NCBI RefSeq assembly: GCF_932294415.1
Contig: NC_065535.1
Location: forward strand, 14,589,282-14,653,281
Direction: 5' to 3'
Source: Quercus robur
Taxonomy: Eukaryota; Streptophyta; Magnoliopsida; Fagales; Fagaceae
Length of the DNA stretch: 64,000 nt
The notes beneath the pieces are model-generated. The model ran no database searches and was not told the DNA's origin. It saw only the letters and a program-made list of their open reading frames with translations. Each line of letters begins with the position of its first letter. The first letter of the stretch is position 1. Below are positions 56,630-64,000 of the stretch, in pieces. Both the position numbers and the translations under genes were made by a program.

Positions 56630-59400
56630 GAAAAGCACTCCTTTAGGCGTAATGGTGTAATGATGAGACACGAAATTCCAATAGAGTAGAGAGCGAATAG
56701 TATAGAGAGCTTGCATTTGACTAGAAAAGAGTTACTATATTTTTGTTAATTAAATGCTGGTAGTGTGGTCTGGTGGAGATTCATATACCTTTAACTATCC
56801 GGATATTCATATATTTTTGTTAATTAAGTGCTATATTGTAGTTTCTCCTTCTACTACCAAATCAGCTTTTTTTAAACCTTTTTTTTCCATGTCAACATGA
56901 AAACGATTAGAACTAATCCATCACAAGTTTTACTTGACTAAAATAACATAACATGAAACAAGTTTAGCTTAATTTTCTTTTATTTTTATGAAAAACATTA
57001 ATTAAATAATAATTATCTCTAGTTTTTTCTACGAATTCTCTGTTTCATATTTTTATATTTATAAACATTTGGTATTATATAAAAATTAATAATATACATT
57101 TCAGTAATTAATCAATTGTCTTTTTGTTTATTTATTAATTTATTTTTTGCTTAAATATGTTTTTTATCCTCAATTTTTAGGAACAGTTTTATTTGGGTCA
57201 TCAACAATTTTTTTTAATGTCAAACAACCTGACTAACAAAAAATACTGATGTATCTAACAGAATGCTTACATGTCACATTAAAAGGCTAATTATAATATA
57301 GAAAAAAATCATTTAACTATCTTGCGGTTTTGTTAACATCTTGCTTCTACCCTGTACTGTAGTTTAAGATAGCAGCACTGCTGTCAAATGCCTAACATCT
57401 TCCTTCTAGTTGACAACCCAGAAATGGAACTCCTTTTGAGATCCTTTAGCCCATTTTAGTAGGAGCCTAAATAGTAAATACCCTTTCACTAGATTAGGGG
57501 GTCTTCTTTCTTTTGCTTCATTTTCCTCAATTTTCTTGGTAAGCAAATAGTACGAAATCAGTTCACGATCGTATTGAAATACATTCACACATTAACTAGA
57601 TAACAAATTTGAAAAGTTTAGCTCATAAGTGACTTTAGTCCTTAAAATTAAACTTATTGCTTTTAATCCTTTAGATGATGTGAACAAATAAAAAACCGAC
57701 ATGTTATATTTTTGTTAGGACTAAAACTGATTACTGTAAGTTTGTTAGGGATTAAAATCAATCACTTTAAGTTTATTAAAAACGAAATTAAAGTATTCAC
57801 TTTAACTTTGTTAGAGACTAAAATCAGTCACTTTAATCATTAACTAAAATTTAGGCACCGACTTATATTTTGGACAAAATATTTGTTAGAACTTTGAAGA
57901 CCAAAATAAAATCGATTCTAAAAATTGAGTAGCATGTTTATACTATTTTTTCAAGTGATAGAGACTCGAAGAGAAAATAACGACAAACCATGATGAGGAC
58001 ATATCCTCTCTCAAAAAAAAAAATGATGAGGACATATCAATGGCCTCTTAAGAAAATAGCTATAGGTTGTTCTCAAAAATAAAAGAAAATAGCTATAGGT
58101 CACTTGCTCTTGTTGATGCCTGCACATACCACCTATGCTACGGTAATTTTGCTCCATTGCTTTTTGTTTTCTAAACCTAGCTAGGTAGATATATCACACA
58201 AGAATATGGCTCCTCGAATATTTACTTTGAATTTGGATAGTGTATATTACACCCACCTTATTATATACATTCTTACACACACTTCAAAATGTGTATGCAT
58301 AGTGTGTAGTTTTTAAGTAGGAAGCACGGACATAGATACGAATGTTGGTATGCACACGAGTACAACACAATTACGAGTAATTTTTAAAAAATTATAACAT
58401 AAAACGACTAGTATAACATAGATACAACACAGCCCTTAATTGAAGTGTACTTGGTTCTTACTCTTTTTACCTTTGATATTTACATTCCGCAGTAGGTAGA
58501 TGACATTTATGGTCGTGTAAAATGGCGAGTTTGCATGATGTTTGTGTGAAAAGCATGATGATAGGTGTCCAAAAACCGGACACGGGACATGTATACTTCT
58601 CTGTTCGTCGTTTTTCTAATTCTGACTTCTCATGGTCATAATTCATAACATTAACAGGACTTTGTGTTGAGCTTGGTGCAACGATTCACACCTGTATCTC
58701 AATCAGTGCACTGGAGGAAGATGAGGATAGCTATCTCATGGAAGTTACGACTTAAAACTTAAAAGAGTACATAGTCTTCTTTTGGTATTATATCGAATAA
58801 TGCTAGTTTGTCACTTTGCATCTTGTTTTGTGTGAAAAATTAAAGCATGTGTATATGGAAACAAGACACAGGACACAGGACACTGGACACTTTGTTAGCT
58901 ATGCCCTATCCTAAGATCTATGACTCTGACCTCTCCTAACCTTTGAATCACTCTTGTACGGAGCTCTCGTCACTTTCTTTTCAAAACAGTTGGTATTATT
59001 TTCATAATATTTTCAATATAAATTTTAATTAATTAGTAAGTTGTTATTAGTTTTAATTTGAACTCATCATTTAAAATTATTTTTTTGCCCACTAGCCAGT
59101 AAAACTTACTACTTTTAATTTGTTATGAAAATATTGTAAATATAATATTTCTCTTAAAAACAACTCCATTTACCATCAATAAAACTAGTTACATGCTTTC
59201 TTTTCCTTTATTATTTTATATTTAAATTTATATTCTCTATTACTTACTAATTTGATAAGTAATCTTTTGCCCTATCCTGTATTTTTTTAATTGAATATCA
59301 AACGACATATTAGGACACCAACAATTTTGTAACACTCTCTATCAACTTTATACCCTAGGAGAATCAATGTAACTCTCCACAACTCTTATTTATTATTTTC
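56630..59400. other. AT-rich intergenic, no gene recognised
   Basis: Contains a ~40-bp imperfect repeat (GTTAG.GA.TAAAATCA.TCACTTTAA, ~57715-57845) and a duplicated TATATTTTTGTTAATTAA phrase (~56737 and ~56811). Short open frames have no domain that I know. Confidence 0.4.
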
Positions 59401-59402
59401 AC

Positions 59403-59600
59403 TCAATACCAACCAGCAATAAAGAGAATCATATGCATCACACAACACTGATAAGAACAGGGGGACACACAATTAAGACTCAATCGATCTAGGCCATACA
59501 CCTTGGCAATGTCAGCATCAACATCAACTGAGATGTTGACGTTCTTTGTCTTGATTGTGCACCCAAGATCTTGACACCACTTTTGGTATACAACAATCAC
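59403..59600 (-). other. Unassigned 65-codon open frame
   Basis: Reads VYQKWCQDLGCTIKTKNVN, ISVDVDADIAKVYGLD and ends at a stop. The base composition is less AT-rich than the flanks. It could be a stray exon fragment of a decayed gene. I recognise no family and see no partner exons. Confidence 0.2.
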
Positions 59601-59764
59601 AACATATTACTTAACAATTATATTAAAAAAAATTCATATACTATATAATAAAAGTTAGATTTCAAAAGTCGTAATTGCGTCAAATAACTATTTTCTTTAT
59701 ATAACAAATAACAATCTTCTCTATGGGACAAGTGGTTACACTTTTTCTTTTTTCTTTTTCATTC

Positions 59765-59930
59765 TTTTTGATAAATACAATAGTATTTCAATTTATGACG
59801 TCTGCTTTATAATAATTACTTTTTATTATCAGGTTAAGACACCAAAGTATCGAGTTAATATGGTTTACTCTAGTCAAAACTCTATCACCTAAGGTTCAAT
59901 ATATTTAAAATTCTTCTTTTTTTTTTTTTT
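59765..59930 (-). mobile_element. SINE family 2 fragment (body and tail)
   Basis: The minus strand carries TTGGTGTCTTAACCTGATAATAA, matching the body of the SINE at 50094-50253. The head is not preserved. Confidence 0.5.
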
Positions 59931-60044
59931 TGGAGAATTCGTTCAAGGACTCCCACTAAGATTCTATTATCAAAAGTTTCAACTAATTTAACATAAAATT
60001 TAATATTTATTCTACTTCGATTATATAACAAAATTTGGTAATTT

Positions 60045-60252
60045 AATATAGTTTTTTTTTAGGATAAAAAAGTATACTCTTTTAATAGATTCAACATAAT
60101 TTCAAATTATAACACCAGGATTACTCTTTATCATTTGGTATAGTCGGAATTTGAACCTTATATATCTTCTTTTTTTTTTTTTTTGAAGAGGAACCTTATA
60201 TATCTTATTTGGATAAAAAAATATTTTACTAATTGAGCTAACTATAACCCAA
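60045..60252 (-). mobile_element. SINE family 2 copy interrupted by a 22-base retroposed insertion
   Basis: The minus strand has TTAGCTCAATTAGTAAAATA (A-box region) and AGGTTCAAATTCCGAC (B box), a TACCAAATGATAAAGAGTAA body and an A-rich tail. Within it GAACCTTATATATCTT is duplicated (60153-60168 and 60191-60206) around a 22-base C(T)15GAAGAG insert. Confidence 0.6.
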
Positions 60253-60660
60253 ATTTAATATAATTAAACTAACACAATGCATACCATATTCATACCAAAT
60301 GACTCAATACTTGTATGTATTACACAACGAAAAATTAATGTATTTTTGTCCTGTTATTAATTATAAAGATAGTTAATTTTGGAACATTTGTATTAAAAAA
60401 AAAACGTTTAAATTTATATCTTCATTCAATTGTCATTAAAATCATAAAAGACTCAATTTCACCTTTTGATTTTAAGAAAGCTTTGATTAGCCATTCAATT
60501 GGATTAATATTAGTGGGAGACTGGGAGTTACCTATTTCAAATTTGAAAATTTTTGAGTTAGAATCAGAAATTTTAAAGTTGAATAAAAGATTAAATTGTA
60601 TCCAAGTTCATGATTCTACCCACATCAGTTAAAAAAAATTTGCCATTATATTAGCCTTTA

Positions 60661-61348
60661 GGGCATTCACATCTAGCCAAATTAGTTTGAGGTTAAAAAT
60701 AAAGCTAAAAACTCCAAAAACTCACACACATCAGCCTCCTCAAACTACCCGAAAATTTTAGAGATGTGAAATTGTACGCCACATCCAGCAAGCATCATTC
60801 ATCGCCAAAAGTAAAAATAATTTTTTTTTTTAACTCTCTCTCTGTCTCTCTCTCTCCTCTGCAACCTTCCTCCTCTTCCTACTATTTTCAGGCTTGCACC
60901 CCTCAAATCTGGGTTCTTGCAGTCGTGGAGGTCACCAATTCTGATATGGGTCTGCGTTTTTTGTGAGGTTGAAGAGGCTGAGGTGGGTTTGTGTTCTATG
61001 TGGGTTGTTAGTTTTTTTGTGGTTAAGGCATCTGGGTTTGTATTGTGGTTCAGACATATGAGTATTTTGTGGATGGGTTTGTGTTTATAAAGGAGAAGGT
61101 GGGTTTGTGTTTCATTGATGGTAGTGGACCAGTGGTGCGTCTGTGAAGAAGAAGATGGTGTTTTTTTGGGGAAAAATAATTAATAAAAACATTTATTTAT
61201 TTATTTTTAGAGATAGAAAAAAAAAAATTTTAATAAGGTAGAGAAATAAATATTGAAACCGATGAATGTATGTGTTTATTAAAGTAGCAAAAGTGGAGTT
61301 TTTTGGGTTAGTTTAGCAAAAATTTTGTTGAGACTGATATGAATGCTA
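60661..61348. mobile_element. PIF/Harbinger-like element, related to the GAGCAT family
   Basis: Ends GGGCATTCACATC and, from the right, TAGCATTCATATC; flanked by TTA (60658-60660 and 61349-61351). 688 bp. A (CT)n stretch and a G/T-rich core (GGTGGGTTTGTG repeated, ~60980-61110) match the organisation of the sister copies. No transposase. Confidence 0.65.
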
Positions 61349-61850
61349 TTAATAACATCCATTAACCATTGATCTTACTTCTTAATATATTTTAGCCTTT
61401 GGTGTGCTATGCAAAATTTTTAAATTTCATTAAAGCATCAAATGGGATGAAATCAAAGAAGCCCCTTTGCCAAAATATATATATAGGCGAAACTTAAGTA
61501 CAGTATCTTAAGTGTAGTTCCTTAAATTCCCCAATTACATTACTACATGTATCAATTAATCCACATCAACATAAACGGTGTTAACCTATCTTTAAACATA
61601 TCAATATTTTTGGTTTAATTAAAAAAAACAAAATTTAACCACCGTTCTCTCTTAAACAGGTCTCAACCTCCACTACTCCTCCTCCTTCCATCACAAGCTC
61701 CTTTCAACACGACTGTCAACATCATCTAGCTCGCTGACGAGTTCCCAAGCCTTTGCTTTTGTCCTCCCATGGCATGAGGGTGATCCACTGACCCACCACC
61801 TACTGACATGAACTGCTCTTCTTTCTCCTCCATTGCTCACCAACACCTCT

Positions 61851-62308
61851 TGTTAGAAACTGAGAGGAATATAAAAGAACACCCAAAGTGCGCATGTCTC
61901 TTTTATACCTCACCAAGAGTAACATCTAAGAGTTATGGAGTAATGACTTGAATCGTTACTCTACCCCACTATCTCACTCAATAAATATGGAATGGTTTGT
62001 ATATAAACACCATGAGCAATACCCACTGGACATAGAAAGAATTATGCATTTTTCATAGTGTTCATAAAGTGTTGTAAGGCTTTTAGGTTGTGGGTTATGT
62101 TTTCATTACTCTAGTAGTGTGCAACACCATCAAAGAAACGTTTTTGTTCGTGGGATTCACAAACTGGAATACATAACGAGTTTGAATTGCTGGTTTGCAT
62201 TGAGGCTAGCTTGGACAGCGTAGAACAATCTCGAAACTCCTGTGTGATCATTGGTTTAAGCTAAGAAAGGTATGTCGAAAAATGAATTGTTAATATTCCG
62301 CTACAGCA
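61851..62308 (+). mobile_element. Copia-like solo LTR
   Basis: Starts TGTTAGAAACTGAGAGG, has TATATAAACACC at ~62000 and ends AATATTCCGCTACAGCA, a 3' end typical of plant copia LTRs. No internal copia sequence is adjacent. I could not read a clean 5-bp target duplication. Confidence 0.5.
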
Positions 62309-62757
62309 TCTTTGTTTCTTACACCTTTTTCTCCTCCTCTAACTCTATCAAAATCTCTCACTTCTGGGTTTTGCTTTTTATGGGTTAGATTTCAATGGAT
62401 TAATTTATTTATGGGTTTTGCTTTTTTTTCCCCTTCTAGATTGGATTTTTCTAATGTTGGAAATTTTGGGGTTAAGACTTTTTTGTTCTTCAAAGGGATG
62501 CTAGAGAAATTTTCAACGAGATAAAGGATGTTGGTGGCAGTGTGGTGGAGTTTGGAGAGGTTGTAAGGAAAGGAGGAGAAAGAGTGGAGTTGTGGAGGTT
62601 GAGGTTAGAGAGAGACGACAATGGCTGATTGGTTTTTTTTTTTTTTTTTTTTTTCAAAGAGAAACTTTGTTAGCGTAATAAAGGAGGTTAAAACCGTTTA
62701 TGCTATCTTGGAGAAATACATGTACACCACTTGTAGTGATGTAATTGGAGAATCTAA

Positions 62758-63197
62758 GGTTATGTTTGGTAACAATTTTTGTTTTCTATATTCAAAAACT
62801 TGTTTTTTGGGAATATAAAAAAAAAAACCAATTTTCTTGTATTTTTTAAATCCAAAAACATGTTTAGTTAGTTGAAATTAAAAATATAGTTTTTTAAAAA
62901 AAAAATAGAAAATACTGAAATATGTTATTACTAGAATTTGAATTCTGATGCTAACTCATTAAATGTGACAAATTTATCAAATTAGATGCGTGTTTTCATT
63001 AACTTTTGAAAACAAGAAACTGAAAAGTTTGAAAACAGTCTTTTGCATGTTTTTAATTTCCTTCACAAATTGAGTTTTGAGAAGAGTTTTTGTTTTTTGT
63101 ACATTTTTTGTTGCCAAATAAATTTTTTAGTCTCAAAAATAGAAAATTGTTTTTGGAAATAAAAAATAAGAGGAAAAAACAGTTACCAAACATATCC
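62758..63197. mobile_element. Tourist-like MITE (without SINE)
   Basis: Ends GGTTATGTTTGGTAAC and GTTACCAAACATATCC, flanked by TAA (62755-62757 and 63198-63200). 440 bp. Opposite orientation to, and colinear with, the copy at 30402-30965 except for the SINE there. Confidence 0.82.
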
Positions 63198-63234
63198 TAA
63201 ATAACCACACCTAAGATATTATACTTAAGTTTCG

Positions 63235-63235
<1 letters not shown>

Positions 63236-63270
<35 letters not shown>

Positions 63271-63642
63271 AAAGAAATTGATAGAGCAAGTAGTAAGAAG
63301 GTAATTTTAGTTTTCAATTTGTGTGAATGATTGATCAACTTCACTCTTGGCCATGATAGTGGTTTTTTTTTTTAGTTTAAGCCTAATGTCACATCAGTTT
63401 TAATTTAGGCCACATCATTACTATGATTGATACTCAACTAGATTTAGGATGAAACATGTTGAAAAGTCGAACTAAAATTGATTAGTTTAAATTTTAGGAC
63501 TAAAATTGTTTCTATAGTAAATTTCAGGATCAACAATGTGTGTTTCTTTAAGTTTTAATACATTTTTGATATCTTATACGCCAGTTAAAGAAATACTATG
63601 ACTCACTTTGGTTTATTTTTTATTGCTTTTTTTGGACATTTT
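63236..63642. other. AT-rich intergenic, nothing recognised
   Basis: A (TA)n run at ~63236-63265. No gene. Confidence 0.4.
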
Positions 63643-64000
63643 GGGCCCGTTTGGTCATAAAGTTCAAAAATTGTTGTTTAAAAAGATGTGAAAATTGTAG
63701 TTTAAAAAGTGTTGTTGAAATACGTGTTTTTAGTGTTTATAAAACAAAAAAATGTGTTTGGTATCATGGTTTAAATAACATGTTTCAGTGTTTAAAAATA
63801 TAAAATATGTGTTTGGTATGTGTGTGTTAGATTGTACAAAAAAGTTGAGCAAAGTACAAAATTAATGCCGCTGGGTTGCTGTCTATGTGGCTGAGAGAGA
63901 TCCTTGTTAATTCGGTGTGAAGAGATGAGAGGAAGGGAGGAGACATTCTTTCAAAATAGCTGACCAGGTGGGCCAATAATAGTGTTCAACCTAATTACGA
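63643..64000. mobile_element. GGGCCCGTTTGG-family Harbinger-like element (cut by window end)
   Basis: GGGCCCGTTTGGTCATAAAG at 63643 onward is the inverted counterpart of the right end of the element at 342-1632 (GAAAACTATGACCAAACGGGCCC region), with the same TTTAAAAAGTGTTGTTGAA and GTGTTTGGTATCATGGTTTAAA subterminal sequence. The other end lies outside the window. Confidence 0.7.

Larger units (their letters stand above)
61486..63235. mobile_element. Long-TIR DNA element with two nested insertions
   Basis: The left end GGCGAAACTTAAGTACAGTA and the right end read inward, GCGAAACTTAAGTATAATATC, both continue through TCTTA.GTGT.GTT and CCAATTACAT.ACTACA, an inverted repeat of >60 bp. The right arm is split by the Tourist-like MITE at 62758-63197. 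The interior contains a copia-like LTR (61851-62308). Inner sequences (CTCAACCTCCAC and GTGGAGGTTGAG-like) also pair, so the whole element is a large foldback. Flanks are (TA)n, so the target duplication is unreadable. No transposase. Confidence 0.65.

Noticed and set aside
57406-57588. 60-codon minus-strand open frame (ERRPPNLVKGYLLFRLLLKWAK)
   Set aside because: Short, no known domain, AT-rich surroundings, no neighbouring exons.

Overview
This is nuclear DNA from a flowering plant, almost certainly a woody eudicot. It is AT-rich and gene-poor, with spliced genes, AT-rich introns and densely nested plant transposons of the LTR, LINE, SINE, PIF/Harbinger, hAT and Mutator-like classes. I cannot fix the genus from sequence alone. 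Four host genes look intact. They are a peroxisomal acyl-CoA synthetase of the OPCL1/4CL-like 5 type (4287-8493, minus, 5 exons, 554 aa, ends SKL), the mitochondrial complex I subunit NDUFB2 (32687-33565, plus, 3 coding exons, 70 aa), a DUF241 protein (42094-42780, minus, single exon, 228 aa), and a LONELY GUY cytokinin-activating enzyme (46821-48207, plus, 7 exons, 218 aa). Their gene order appears to be an old block that Arabidopsis split between two duplicated segments.

Layout. 1-2.1 kb: two PIF/Harbinger-like elements, one nested in the other. 2.1-4.2 kb: AT-rich sequence, a LINE 3' stub and a SINE head. 4.3-8.5 kb: the OPCL1-like gene. 9.5-16.3 kb: one long-TIR DNA element (TIRs and a 7-bp target duplication at both ends) opened by the 3' part of an LTR retrotransposon. 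That retrotransposon carries two tandem arrays, a ~60-bp minisatellite and a ~4-kb array of ~65-bp units that can each fold into two hairpins. A 158-bp Mutator-like foldback MITE sits in the right arm. 17.3-19.9 kb: a dead Ty1/copia element. 20.0-28.0 kb: a complete but non-autonomous LTR retrotransposon lying on the minus strand. It has no gag-pol; it has an antisense extra ORF (PF04195-like plus coiled coil) and 35 indel-free 80-bp repeats with a 17-unit higher-order period. 28-32 kb: DNA-element remnants, including a Tourist-like MITE with a SINE inside. 32.7-37.3 kb: the NDUFB2 gene, with a hairpin element and a Harbinger-like element downstream of the stop, probably inside a 3'UTR intron. 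37.6-38.5 kb: another Harbinger-like element. 42-48 kb: the DUF241 gene, a hAT-like element, a solo LTR of the family seen at 14.8 kb, and the LOG gene. 49-51 kb: a Harbinger-like element and SINEs. 52.0-56.6 kb: a nearly full-length L1-type LINE with a broken ORF2 and no recognisable ORF1. 57-60.6 kb: mostly AT-rich sequence with SINE remains. 60.7-61.3 kb: another Harbinger-like element. 61.5-63.2 kb: a long-TIR element holding a copia-like solo LTR and a second Tourist-like MITE. 63.6 kb to the end: a second copy, opposite orientation, of the family that opens the window.

The host genes are unrelated in pathway (jasmonate/beta-oxidation acyl activation, respiration, unknown, cytokinin activation); nothing suggests an operon-like cluster. 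The most interesting material is repeat biology: two unrelated LTR elements carrying long tandem arrays, one with a higher-order structure that seems younger than the insertion itself, and one made of hairpin-forming units. Six elements of one Harbinger-like family also lie within 64 kb.
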